Assembly (NCBI GenBank): GCA_022385805.1
Contig: MU277738.1
Location: 62,001 to 126,000 of the forward strand
Length of the DNA stretch: 64,000 nt
Direction of reading: 5' to 3'
DNA from: Pilatotrama ljubarskyi
Lineage: Eukaryota; Basidiomycota; Agaricomycetes; Polyporales; Polyporaceae
Positions 32,978-44,785 of the stretch are shown piece after piece. The position numbers and the translations under genes were made by a program. Every line of letters begins with the position of its first letter. Position 1 is the stretch's first letter. A model generated the notes under the pieces. It did no database searches. It saw nothing but the letters and a program-made list of their open reading frames with translations, and was not told the origin of the DNA.

Positions 32978-35548
32978 CTAGTCGTCACCATCATCTTTAT
33001 CCTCGTCCTCACAGTCACTGATCCGACCCGCACGAGCATTGTAGTCAGCAGCTGCATGGGCGTACACATCCTCGCCCATAATATCTGGGAGCACCTCTTC
33101 GATATCAGACAATTTAACTCCAGCATAGACACTATGTCAGGAGTCAGTCAGAATGAACAACAGCGAGCCACAATCACGCACCAGCCATCCTCGAACATCC
33201 GGGTGCAGATGTTCTCAACAATCGCTGAGCTCTTCTTCACATATCCGGTGAGTTGCTGGTGATGGCGCTGGTATTCCTTGCTATACACCGCATCGGAGAA
33301 GGTGACTCGCTTGTAATGTCCCGTCGTCCACTCATCAATCGCACACTGCACCTGCAGTACAACGAATGAGCAAAGTGAGGCAGAACCTCTGAAGTAGGAA
33401 ACATACGGCGGTAGCAATCAGGGCGATCCCAACGATCGGGAATGGGCGGTAGTAGCTACGTAATGTCACGCCGTCATCACTCGAACTCTTGAAGTACACC
33501 TTGTTGATGACGAGTTGGAATATCTTGGCTTCGTAAAGGCCGCTCCTGGATGCCAGGACCTTGCTACGTCCCTGAAGCAAGTAAGTGAGTAGAAGTACAT
33601 TCGTGGGGAACGCAACTCACCCTCCACACAAACGTGTCCTTGAGCTTAAGCGCGGTGACACGGTCACGATTGCGAGCGACTACAGTTGGGTTGGCACTCG
33701 TGTCAAAGCCGTATGCTTGAGCCACTAGGCCTCGCGCAGTGGTCTTGATCTCGCCGCGGAGGTTAGCGGAATACCCGGCGATCTAGAGTCTCGTGAGTGA
33801 AGTCCAATGCATCCAGTAGGAACGTACCATCTTGATGAGCTCGCCGTTGTATTGGAGGTCGACGTCGAGCTCAACGCGGGCCTTTGTCCAGGCATGCTTT
33901 GCCCAATGAAGCTCTGCCATCTTGCTGGGGAAAGCGTCTTCCGAGCTCAGCCTGCCCTTGTAGTACTGGACGGCAAGCGCGAGAACCTCTTGCACGGTAC
34001 TGTCGTAGTCACTAGCCTTTGGCTTCCCGTCAAGCTCCCTCACCCGCTGCGCGATCGGCAATTGCAAGTCGTCACGGGCGTGCTCACGCCTGACCGACTT
34101 GGTAATGTACGCCGGCGTCATACCGTCGGCTTCATCAACACCCATGACGTCAGCACCAGACGGCTCGCCGTCAGGTGCCTCTGCCATTGGCGAGCTGGTA
34201 CGCATGTGCTTCTGAGCACGGTGCACGTCCTCTTCTGAATGGTCTTGGTCAAAGTCTTCGCGCGTTCGACGACGTCCGGCGGAGGCATGAGGAGGTGTAT
34301 GAAGCGCCCACTGCTCGTCAATGTCGTGTTCGGCGAGGTCCGTGCGAGCGCATGTGCGGAGATTGCGGTCGATGAGGTACTGCGGAGGGAGCTCCTCCGG
34401 CTCTCTGTATGCTGCTGGTGCATGCGCCCGGCCAGTCTGCAACCGTCCAATGTTGCCTCTGTGGTTGTCGTCATCGAGGAGCATGGCTAGAACATGTTAT
34501 GTCAGTACAGAGTACGTCTCTTGGACCAAGAAGGCTCGCCTGTGTCATGAAGAGAGCCGTCTTGCAAGCCCTGGGCGCTTGCAGAATGCAACACTCCGGT
34601 ACGTGCTAGCATAACGCGCCCTGGCCCTCCGATCTGTGTCGCTCGCTCGTGCGGTTTTGGAGTGCTGTACCCCGGTTCCATGATGTGATGCTGCGGGCCC
34701 TTTGTCAGATGAAGTGGGGGCTAGGAGCGTAGGAGATGTTTCCGTACCTGTGAAAGAACGGCCTGCGTAGCGACAGAACCCGTACGAGGCTGTAGAGCAA
34801 CATCGGGGATGCTCTCATGGGTACTGTGCTGAGTCGCATGTGTCGTAGGGCGGACTTCTTCCAATGCAGCAGCGGTATCCTGGAAGAACGAAGCTGCGGA
34901 AGACCTTTCTGAGTGGGCATACGGGTTGCGCATGTTCTGGAGCTCGCGAGCCTTCTCAGCTGTGAGGCGGCGTGGAGGCTGTGCCAATATGAGTGAATAG
35001 CCTGACTGCGAAGACATCATATCTCACAGACCACATCACGAACAGGTGACTTGCGGCGTTGACCAGCAGCCATTGTCGTTGGGTATGTCTTGGACGACGG
35101 TGGTGGAAATGCGGCTACACGAGCTTGCAGATTGATTGCCTTGCTCTGCGAAGCAGCAGGGTTGGTCGGCAGGGTCTGTACCTGGAACTGCGAGCAAGTA
35201 GTTGGAGACGGCCACAGAAGAGGTCCATGATGCACCTCTTGCACTTGAGGCATATTCTCAGCCTTGCTGCCTCCAGCTGATGTCGGTTGAGCAATCATCC
35301 CAGACTCACTGGACACCTATGAGGACGACTTACGTGCAGGCCTGTTCCCCTTGCGGCCTTTTGGTGCTGCTGTCTTCTTCGCACTGTCGACTTCGTCTGC
35401 ATCTGTCGCGTTGTCGCATCACTTCAAGTTCCTTGGAGACAGGGCGAAAGGAGTCAGGATACTCACCAACCCACTGAGCGCGCTCAGTGACTGTGACCTT
35501 GCACCCTGTTGAGGTTTTGTATGTTTTGGCGGTGTCGTGCATCGACAT
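32978..35548 (-). CDS. DUF6532-like protein encoded inside the Plavaka-type element
   Basis: About nine exons read continuously on the minus strand from ATG 35548 (MSMHDTAKTYKTSTGCKV) to TAG at 32978. The N-terminal half is low-complexity and includes PPRRLTAEKARELQNMRNPY and RRRTREDFDQDHSEED. The C-terminal half is globular: SEDAFPSKMAELHWAKHAW, then KVYFKSSSDDGVTLRSYYRP and PFPIVGIALIATAVQCAIDEW, and an acidic tail GEDVYAHAAADYNAR...DEDKDDGDD. The AF/YP-x6-WA-x3-W pattern and a following FK-x5-G segment resemble the basidiomycete DUF6532 domain, from memory. One intron (about 34550-34496) appears to use a GC donor. I saw no frameshift. A role in transposition is inferred from its place inside the element. 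Confidence 0.7.
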
Positions 35549-35667
35549 TGTATGAAGGGACTTGCACAGTGTGACAACGGAGCACTGCAGATGGTGGGAC
35601 GTGGCAAGAGAGGCGGAGGGCAAAGGGCATGTGGGGCAAGAGACAGGGCAACCGGCTAGCCGGGTGA

Positions 35668-38600
35668 CGCCACCCGCCAAGGCACCTGGGAGGTCGCTGC
35701 CGTGGCACGTCTTGCATTTCGTCCCATTCACCTCGATGGCCTCACGATTCTCCTCGCTGTGCTTCCTGTCAATCTCTGTTTCCGCACCAAAAAGCGCTTA
35801 ATTCTCACCTGGGGCAATCGAAAGCATGCACACAGTACTATGACCAGGAGTCTGACATCCACCTTGGCGACACCTCATCGTCTTTCACCGTCAGATCGCA
35901 AGGGTCCCATGCACGAGGGCACCACCCCAACGCTGGTCCAGAGGATACTGGATCTGAATTGCACCCTCCACCTTCGCCTCCTGCAAGTCGGCCTGCCAAA
36001 ATCCCTTGTGTTACCGTGGAGGAGATCGACGATGATGAACAGTCGTACACGTACCAGCACTTCCCTGGGCCCGCGGGAGTACCATTGCAGGAGGGTGTTA
36101 CAATGTTCGAGTCGATGCGTGCAGAGCAGGAGGCTTTGCGCCATTCTCCCCACGCTCCCTTCAGGGATGAAGACGATTGGGAACTTGCGAAGTGGCTGGT
36201 TGAAGAGGTGACGCAGTCGGGCATTGACCGCTATCTGAAGCTCAACAGTGTGAGTACATATACCATAAGCGTAATCTCAACGCGTACTCAACATGATGAC
36301 GGAACAGACTCGCAATGGTCCAGCGCCCAGTTCGAAGAACAAGGTCTCGTTCTTCAAAAAGATCGACCAGCTCCCCGTAGGTCCTGGGTGGATTTGCGAC
36401 ATCGTGGAGATAACCGGCAATCGTGTCGGCCCAAATGGGCAGTTTCAGACGGAGACTGTGGAGATCTGGCGCCGGAATCCCGTCGACTGTATCAAGCAAC
36501 TCATTGGGAATCCTGCCTACGATGGACATATTGCATACGCACCGGTGAAGGTCGTCCGCGATGGGACTCGTTACTACAGTGAGACGAACACAGCTGACTG
36601 GTGGTGGGATATGCAAGTGAGTGTCTGCTAGTTCAGCAGGAGATGGTGGTGAGTTCACTGTACTTCAAGACAAGGCTCCCAGCAAATGCTACAGTCGCAC
36701 CCGTGATCCTTGCATCGGACAAGACGAACCTGACAGTCCTCCGGGGTGATCAAGTCGCATGGCCGGTCTACCTGACGATCGGTAACATCAGCAAGTCCCT
36801 GCGTCGTCAACAGTCAGCGTATGCTACATTACTGCTCGGCTACCTACCTGTCTCCAAAGGTGAAGCGTTCATGGACGCCTCGCGCTCAGAAGCCCTCTAT
36901 CGACTCTTTCACCGCTGCATGCAAGCATCCTTGAGCCCCTTACCCAGGCAGGCAAGGAGGGTGTCTCAATGACGTGTGCTGATGGGAAGATCCATCGTGT
37001 CTATCCCATCCTCGCTGCCTACATCGCTGACCATCCAGAACAGTGCCTGGTCACATGCTGCCTCGAGAACCGATGTCCTCGATGCATGGTTGGTCGCCTA
37101 GATCGCGGAAGTCAGCAATCAAGTCCTCCTCGCGATACAGCTGTGATTGCCGGACTCCTCGCACGCATACACCGGGGCGAGCCTCCACCCTCCGAGCTGG
37201 GCGTCCATGGCATACGCCCGGTGCCCCAACCCTTCTGGGTTTCGCTTCCTCACACCGACATCTTCTCCTCTATCACCCCCGATATTCTCCATCAGCTGCA
37301 CAAAGGTGTCATCAAGGACCATTTGCTGAGCTGGTGCCAGGCGGTCCTTGGGAAGGCCGAGCTGGACAGTCGCTTTCAGGCTCTGTCAGAGATGCATGGA
37401 GTGCGGCATTTTAAGCGTGGCATCTCTATCATATCTCAGTGGACGGGGAGCGAAGCGAAGGAGCTCGAGAAGGTACTCCTTGGGACAATGCTAGGCTGCG
37501 GTGAATCACGCGTGCTCGCATCAGCGCGAGCCATGCTCGACTTCGTCTACTTCGCGCAATATGAAGTGCACTCCGACACAACGCTTCATCTCATGCAGGA
37601 CGCCCTTGATCGCTTTCACTCAAACAAGGAAGTCTTTCTCGACTTGGGCATACGTGAACACTTCAACATACCGAAGTTCCATTCCCTTCTCCACTACCTC
37701 CAGTTGATTCGCTCCCTTGGCACTCTTGACGGCTACAACACCGAGACGTCAGAACGATTCCATATCGATTACACCAAAGAAGGATACCGTGGCAGTAGTC
37801 GAAAGGAGTACATCGCGCAGATGACCCTTTGGCTTCAGAGGCGGGAAGCTATCCTATTGCGGGACTCGTACTTGGGCTGGTTAGGCAGCGGGGCGAGGCA
37901 CGATGAGCATGACGACGATCAGAATGAGGTTGAAGAGAACAACGATGAAGGAGACAGTGGAGATGAGCCTGTCGAAGAGGAAGGTGACAGAGCGGAGGAA
38001 GGAGAGATGCGCAGCCTGAGGCAACTTGTCGACTTGAACGTGTCGCGCGCCTACGAAGTCGCACACCGTCCAAGCGCGCCAGGTGTGTCGCTCGACGTCC
38101 TCCATCACCTATATGGTGCCGTTGACTTCCTCCAAGACCTCAACATCTTTCTCGCGTCCAATAGGCCCAGTGCGCCCCACGCCAATCTGACGGACTGCTT
38201 CGATACGTTCCACTTGATCTCGGTGCTCCTCCCATTCAGTCTACACCTCGCCAACTCGAAACGCGTAAGCAAAGTCCGTGCTAGCCCGGCGATACCCCGC
38301 CGTGGTCACCGCAAGCCCGTCCCCGCACATTTTGACTGCGGTCTTGTTCTTGAAGATGAAGCGGAGCATAACGAATGGGGTGGACTAGCTGGTATGTCAC
38401 AGTGCTTACCATAGAGGCTACCGCTCACACTGATATCGGCATGAGATAGGTGTCCACGCTGCTCAAATCCGGGTGATTTTCCGCCTTCCGCCTCATATCG
38501 CGGATTTCCCCCATCCCTTGCTCTACGTCCAATGGTTCTGCCCATTCCGTGCGCCCGATCGTGTCAGCGGCCTTCACTTTACTGCACATTCGACACGAAA

Positions 38601-38799
38601 CCTTCGCTGCAGCCACGCCATCATATCTGCCAACAGATTACTCCGGCCGTGTCACATCATACCGAAGTACGACGACACCGTCAACTTGAATTGGACGTCG
38701 CAAAACATCCTCGAGCAGCCAATTGACTTTGCATTGAATCATTATAGCGACTTCCACCTATTTGACACCCTCTCACGATCCGCCATGCACCCTACCTAG
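35668..38799 (+). pseudogene. Plavaka-type transposase, one frameshift
   Basis: The frame opens after a stop at 35665. It encodes a C2H2-like finger (CASCQSLFPHQKALNSHLGQ), then exons to about 36249, about 36307-36615, 36670 onward and to 38390, and a last exon from about 38450 to TAG at 38797-38799. Family hallmarks, recognised from memory of basidiomycete Plavaka proteins, include GPGWICDIVEI, IWRRNPVDCIKQLIGNPAY, ADWWWDMQ, PVILASDKTNL, WPVYLTIGNI, MTCADGKIHRVYPILAAY, CLENRCPRCMVG and NTETSERFHIDYTKEGYR. Near 36928-36934 one base is missing: the frame passes from ...HRCMQAS to one reading LEPLTQAGKEGVSMTCADG. No ATG was found for the first exon. A DDE/RNase H-like nuclease is expected from the family. 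It is probably inactive unless the shift is a sequencing error. Confidence 0.85.
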
Positions 38800-39573
38800 T
38801 ATCTGGAACGACCATGATTGGCTTCTCTATCGCCGCGTCCTCCTCACTCCATGTCGCCCTCCTGTGCAGCGTGTCCCAAGTTTGTTCTTCTCCAAAGCCT
38901 CTCCACTCCCTCGTGCCTGTCTTCTCTCCAAACTGCCGCCTCCGACTCGGACTGCAGTGTGTCGCCATCGTCTGTACGCGTGGCCGCGGCAGTGGGGACG
39001 CGAAACGGGAGGAACCCCTTACGCCTCGGCAGGCACCGAGCCTGTGGAGTACTACCAGCAGTAGTATGGTCGAAATCACGGTGTCATGCTCCATGAGACA
39101 ATTTAGATCGTCTGCACTCGCCGTTGTATTTTGTATACCACTGCCTCTAGCTGAATACGGGTTCTGCATCCTGCTCAAAATCTTCGAGTTTGAGCAGCAG
39201 ACTCCTTGCGGCTCCGACTCGGACACGGCTGAAGTCTCGATTACATCATGTTTGCGCTGTCACCGTAAGTCACGAAGACGGGTCATGTATATGTAGGCAT
39301 CTGTAGCTGATATGTCTGATCAGCGACGACAGAGCACTCCGAAGTTAGGCAGCGCTTCATAGAGGTACATAGCACTTGAAGCGGTACATAGCCGTGGTGA
39401 GCACTATGGTTCGGACGGCATGTTCCTGATGTATGGTCCTACACCAAATTCCAGGTTAACATTGGAACATACAATTTGAGCGTATGTGCGAAGTTTGAAG
39501 CTTATCGGAGGCGACGATGGGAAGTTATTCAATGTCTTGTGGCCAGCGTTCGAACACTGGGTCCATGATAGTA

Positions 39574-39763
39574 GTGCGAAGCTAAAGGTACGTATATCGT
39601 CCTCACAGGCAATCCTCGTCGCGAGAAGATTCTCGTCGCGAGAAGATTCGAGTCCGTCCTCGGGAAGAGGTTCGCGCCTCTCCAGTTCGATTACAGCAAC
39701 AGGGCTCGGAGCCTCCGGGCCGCAGTAGAAGTCAGGAAGACCTCGAGGTAGCCGCATGGTCAT
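39574..39763 (-). pseudogene. possible 5' exon of a host gene split by the transposon
   Basis: From ATG 39763 on the minus strand, a coding-like frame (MTMRLPRGLPDFYCGPEAPS...) runs to a gtacct donor-like signal near 39590 and then directly into the right end of the Plavaka-type element. If real, the element lies in its first intron or has truncated it. A 17-nt tandem duplication (TCGTCGCGAGAAGATTC twice) lies inside at about 39617-39650. No family recognised. Confidence 0.3.
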
Positions 39764-40024
39764 GGCTAGAAATTGACGCTGCCGCAGCACATCGGTGCTA
39801 TATAGCGCATGAATTGTGAAATAGTCGTCCTTTCCATCCCGTCATAGACATCCATAAGCGTTGGTTCCGTCTATCGTAAGTAGGTTGTTCAAGGGTACTG
39901 TATTGTGCCAAGCTGTCGTCGCGAACCTCACGAAACCACAGGTTGCAGTGTCCTCGTCACTTGCCATGCTTAACGTCCAGATCGCATCGAGCGGCGCCGG
40001 TGCCACGGAGTACTGGAATGCAGC

Positions 40025-40874
40025 GTAGCATATTCATCCGTCGGGCTCGTACGAACGGCCGGCAGAACGTGGATCGCGGACGGAAACATCGTCCTAGTGG
40101 CGGAGGAACGCGCTTTCCGAGTACACAAGAGCACGCTCGCTCGTCATTCCGAGGTCTCCAAGGATCTCTTCGAAGTGCCCCAGCCTCCGTCTTCTGCAGT
40201 TACGGCCTCGGAGAATCTCGACGGCTGTCCTGTGGTTCACCTACCAGACGCTGCGTACGACATCGAACAGCTCTTACTCGCAATTTATGATCCTATACGG
40301 TGAGTGACTCGTGTACACCGCCTGCCGCATCTTGAGCCGACGTTGGGCTCACGGGCGCCGTTGCAGAGTACTGGGATCTGCCGGCACCGGAACATGTCGC
40401 GCGTTATTGGCGCTGTTGCGCATGTCACACAAGTACCAGATCGATTCACTGTTCCAGGAGGCCATTCGGCGCGTCGAAGGACACTATGTGTCAAGACCAC
40501 CCCAGGCTCCCGCGAATGACTCGCGACTCGGACTCGCCCAGCTCTGCATCGCGCCGTCGCATGAAGATGGGCTTGACGCCTTCGGCACGTTCCGGCTCGT
40601 AGGAAGGGACGAACTCCTCCCCGCGGCGCTGTATGATATCGCCCAGCTTCCGTCTTCCGATCTGGTTGACGAGATATTCCGTACGGCGCGCAATCCACAG
40701 CCCCTGCTCTCTGCTGAGGATTTCAAGGGGTTCCTGGATAGCCAGCAAATCCTAACCGTGATCTGCATGTCAGTTTACCCAGAGCTCCTAGGCGACCACC
40801 CTGGGGAACAGTGTCTCAGCCATGAGGTATGCAGGCGGGCGAGGCATCGAGGTATCTTCAAGTTGCCGAAGTAG
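40025..40874 (+). CDS. BTB-domain protein, copy 1; 5' end unresolved
   Basis: Two exons joined at 40299/40367. The first encodes TWIADGNIVLVAEERAFRVH followed by STLARHSEVSKDLFEVP and VVHLPDAAYDIEQLLLAIYD, a BTB/POZ fold like the other three copies. The second begins RVLGSAGTGTCRALLALLRM, then SHKYQIDSLFQEAIRRVEGHY, and ends FKLPK. BTB proteins dimerise and often serve as Cullin-3 adaptors; no role is shown here. No start codon is in frame upstream of about 40025 before a TAA, so a first exon is missing from the model or the gene is 5'-damaged. A copy of the exon-2 start (GAGTACTGGAATGCAG) at about 40009 hints at a local duplication. Confidence 0.65.
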
Positions 40875-41399
40875 ATCCCGATGACCGCGACCTGCTGTTC
40901 CCCGAGGTACAAGCGAAGACAGATACGTATCTTAGAGGCACAAAACTCTGTACTGCATGCTCAACGGAAATTCGCACTGTTCGTGTCGCGATACAGAGCC
41001 GACTATGGACCTTGCTACAAATTTCGGTTGAAAACCCACATACATAGCTATAGCATCTGCGGATAGTCGATGGCTCACCAGTAGCTCACTAGGATAGCGT
41101 CCCAATTTGGAGCCTTGACAGCTTGTATACCTCATTCGCGCCGCCTCGGGCTGTTTCAATTTCGAATGTCGAGGTGACCTGGACCTAGCTGTAATACTGT
41201 GAGATCCATGGATGATCTCCGACGTTCTTGTAATAATATTATGATGGTACAGTCGTGCAATGCTCGTCAATGAATGTCCGGTGCGTCTCTAGAGACGGTC
41301 TGTAGTCTCAGTGTAGGTGCGTCCCAGCGTCGTCCCGCGTCACTATCCGAAGCCCTGCTGCCCCTGCTACTGAGCATCATACCCTCCATCCCTGCCAAC
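40875..41399. other. convergent intergenic region
   Basis: Between the ends of BTB copy 1 and the TVP38-like gene on the minus strand. No gene supported. Confidence 0.4.
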
Positions 41400-43141
41400 T
41401 CAGCGACCGTATCCGCTCGACGCAAAACCCTCCGCATACCCCGCCGACTGCTGGGGGGCCCTCGACGGACTCCTCGCGCGCTGGTCATACCCGAGCTGCG
41501 GCTCCTGCAGCGCGTACTCCTCCGGCCGCCACGTGCTCACACCAGCCGCGGGCGCAGTGGATGGTTGAGCGGCCCCGGGCGGGAGTCTGGAGGGTGGCGC
41601 GTACCCCGAGGATGACGCGGGCTGGGGCGCGGGGACGTGCAGCGTGACGCCGTCGAGCCGGACGGTCTGTTCGGGGTTGTGCGCGAGGAGGGGCGTGGCG
41701 GAAGGGTCGATCGCGTCGAACGCGGCTTCGGGGTCGGGTTCGAGACCGGCGGCGGCGCGGAGCTTAGCTTGCCTGAAAACAGAGGTATGGCTAATGAGCA
41801 GGCTGCCGGGGTATTGAGAGGTAGAGGTGAATGTACCTCATCTTCCGTCGGCGGTAGATGACCTGCTCCTTCACGCGTTCTGTCTGCTTGCGGATGTAGT
41901 GCATGGCGTACATGGTGATGAGGACCGTGAGCGCGATGACGACCGTCTTAATGATCTTCGTCTTGCGGTCGACGGTGCCTGCGATATACCAGTCAGGCCG
42001 GTAGATTAGAATCATGCATGCGTGGCTGACGTACCATTGCTCTGCGCTTCACCGAGATAGACGGTGGCAAACTGCTTGGGCAGGGAGAGGACCGCGGCAG
42101 CGAGGAACGTGAAGAAGCCCATGCCGCATGATGAGAAGACCGCGGTGGTAACTGGCAGAAGGAGGACGATCAGAACTCCCTAGTCCTAGACAGTCGAGCA
42201 TCAACGCACAATGTCCTGGCACGGCAGAGTAACGCATAACGACCGCGACCAGGAATCCTCCCTGACGGACAACTTCGGCGAGCAGCGCGTACTGTAGCTT
42301 CTTCTCTTCTAGCTTCTTCCCACGTGCCATGCAGAACCACCTGAACGCGCTGTAGGTGGCATCAGACATGGGCCTCGCCGTCGCTGAACACATCAGGAAA
42401 AACAGACGTACTAGTAGTTCGCAATCTCCCCGATAAGGGTGCCGGCGCAGACGATCCCGAAGCCGATCCATACACCCCAGACATCTCCACACAAGATCGC
42501 AATGATTTCATGTCCGAATAGCTGCCGAGGGAGTCAGACATATCGGCAGCGTATAGGATGGCGGTGAACTCACAGGAGGGAAGGACATAACGATCAGGAT
42601 TGCGATTGGGATAAGCCATCCTCCAGGTGTCCTGGAGGCCATTTATGTCAACGACTATCTATTAAATCGGGGATGGCCTGGGCCACGCACCTCCGCATCC
42701 AGTTGGCGAACGGTCGCAGCCACTCCACGATCTGCTGCTGATAGACAAAGAAGACGACAACGATGGCGATGATGGCAAGGGTAACAGCTACCCGGACTGC
42801 ACAAACCGTCAGGACATGCAAGTCTGTAAATGCGCGAAAGAACGGACCTAGTTCTCTGGGGTTCCTGTAAGTCTCCAGATCGAGGAGCGACAGCAGAACG
42901 CCCCTCCTCTTTTTCTTTCCAGGACCGAGAGCCTCCACTTCCGAAGGCGTAGGGCTCGGTGTACGAGCGAGATCTCGTACGTCTACTCGAAGGTCTGCGT
43001 TCTTGTTGTGGGGACTCGGCTCCTGAGCAGCCACATAACTTGGAGGATACGAGTCGTCGTACGGGCTATGGAAGCGGTTTCGGTGAGCAAGACAAGCGGT
43101 AGAGCAGGAGGACGACATTGCACGTACGCAACGGGCGGCAT
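41400..43141 (-). CDS. TVP38/VTT-type membrane protein, copy 1, about 425 residues
   Basis: Nine minus-strand exons: 43141-43128, 43065-42848, 42796-42691, 42631-42574, 42521-42412, 42349-42210, 42151-42035, 41978-41837 and 41772-41400. The proline-rich N-terminus (MPPVAPYDDSYPPSYVAAQE) is cytosolic-looking. A first membrane segment follows (VAVTLAIIAIVVVFFVYQQQ), then GGWLIPIAILIVMSFPPLFG, EIIAILCGDVWGVWIGFGIV and CAGTLIGEIANYY. Next come the basic MARGKKLEEKKLQYALLAEV, the RYSAVPGHFTTAVFSSCGM loop, SLPKQFATVYLGEA and a last membrane helix VVIALTVLITMYAMHYIRKQ. The G-x-G and RhSxIPG pattern is the VTT (SNARE-associated, DedA/TMEM64/Tvp38) core. Known relatives are Golgi/ER membrane proteins, some with lipid scramblase activity; that role is inferred. 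The tail is proline-rich. Confidence 0.9.
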
Positions 43142-44785
43142 TGCAGTGGAAGGACGAAGACGAGAGATGATGGAAGATGAAGTATAACACAGCAACGGCG
43201 GAACAGGCGAAGTCTTATAATGGTACAGAGGAAGGCGATGCTGGTGCGGGTGGCCACAGACGATGGAGCAGGTTCTGTCCACGACACACCCGAGCGAGTC
43301 TTATACACATTACCGTAATCGCTTGTCAGATGGAGCGCATCGCAGCCGGCCGCAGTGCCGCTGCGATAAAGTACGGTGCGTCTTGCATTGCCTCCGCGTC
43401 GACAGCCTACTGCTGACACAGAGCCGAGCGTCGCACTATCGACGCGGCGCAATTCCAGGGACGGGTATGTGCACCCTGGGGAACCCTCGAAAGCGGGGTC
43501 GATCACGGCTGATGACGGCTGAAAATAGCAACGGACGCCAATCCGCGCTAAGCGAAATGCGGGTATGCTGCTCGACTGCGCGGGTGATGCATGATGTCCG
43601 AACGAAGCACGGAGGCCGGCAACGAGCGCTTGACGCAAGTGCAGTGTTCGGTGGCGGTGCGTATCATCCTTTCCTCCTCCTGTCCCGGAGACGCACCCGA
43701 CTTTGCCGCCATTGCTATCAATCTTACGGTCTCTGCCAAACCTGATCTCTGCAGCGACACAAGAACCACTAGGCTAATACATGCAGAAAGTCGCTATGGC
43801 GTGTGCACATCGCCTATCAGCGATACTAGCTGTGATGAGCCAGCGTGTCGCGGTCTCACCTCGGTCCGTACGATCATATGTCGTAAAGTCATTAATCTCG
43901 CTCGCGAGCAGCTGGTCAGCTCCATCATCCACGCTACGACTAGAAGAAAGCATCTCCAGACTCCAAACGTTACGCCAGTACTGTATACCGTGGAGGTCGC
44001 GTAGATGCGATACCGCCTCTTCAAAGTGGATCTCCTGACCCCTGATGAAATCGTCCCTCCACAAACATCCACGACGTCGACGAACTGAGACCGCAGTATG
44101 TACCCAAGCGCGGAATATGATGTCGGTGGAGGCCATCGAGGCATCCTCCTTCATGCCGCGCGCCTATGAATAGACACAGGAACGCACTAGTAGAACAGGT
44201 TACAACCTCTCGCACTCCACAGTACACCGCTCGCCTGAGATATGCGATACACCGTGTGCGTTGGAGGCGTACGTTCGGACACGAGTGCCTCGTAGTGCCG
44301 GGTTGGCTAGGTCTGTACATCTCCAGGCCTTCCCTTCATCTTTTTACTCCGGAGGGCGTCCGACCTGTCAGACTTTGAGACGCGCGGCGTCGGAAACATG
44401 GCTAGGGCGGCGTCAGGGAGTAAGAATTCGCCGTTGGAATGGCATGAGAAGTCGGTGAGAAGCACAAAAGACGCGCACGACAGTGCGGGTAGCATGGATC
44501 GATGCTGTATGGTTTGTAGTGACATACCCGGACCCGGGATACTACTACAGATGTCGAGATACTACTGCTGGGGCAGTGCGAAGCCATCAACATACAAAAG
44601 CTACTTACAGCTCGTCTACATTACTTACGGTTCCGGCGCCCCTGGTAATACCCTCTCCACCTGTAACGTTAACATCCATACGGTCCACCGACCACACATC
44701 CGTCCTCTCGTCACCCGCCGGTCGACAGCCATATCGCGCCAGCCACGGACAGCTGGCACGTCAGACGTGCAGCAGCGCGGGCACC
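43142..44785. other. intergenic spacer between the two TVP38-like genes
   Basis: Short frames on both strands (for example 43774-44154) but nothing that can be joined or recognised. It contains the promoter of copy 1 near 43142-43260, including CTTATAATGG at 43212-43221. Confidence 0.4.

Larger units (their letters stand above)
32111..39571. mobile_element. Plavaka/CACTA-like DNA transposon, 7461 bp
   Basis: The left end reads CTATCATGGACCCAGTGTT from 32111 and continues TGAACG; the right end is its inverted copy (39547-39571) with one T/C difference in 25 bases. Both ends are followed outside by TA (32109-32110 and 39572-39573), a possible 2-bp target duplication. Inside are a Plavaka-type transposase gene on the plus strand and a DUF6532-like gene on the minus strand, arranged head to head. 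The extent rests on the inverted ends; the exact outer base is uncertain by a few positions because the repeat could extend to TACTATC. Confidence 0.8.

Noticed and set aside
35702..36211. Plus-strand ORF beginning MARLAFRPIH
   Set aside because: Out of frame with the Plavaka zinc finger and WRRNPV block; its translation has no family features.
39617..39650. 17-nt tandem duplication as a CRISPR-like or regulatory repeat
   Set aside because: Only two units; simple local duplication in a possible exon of a eukaryotic genome.
42648..43190. Start of the TVP38-like gene at 43118 (MSSSCSTACLAHRN)
   Set aside because: Splicing from ATG 43141 through the consensus gtacgt donor gives a typical proline-rich start, and the paralog also begins with a tiny first exon; the 43118 start would translate the intron.
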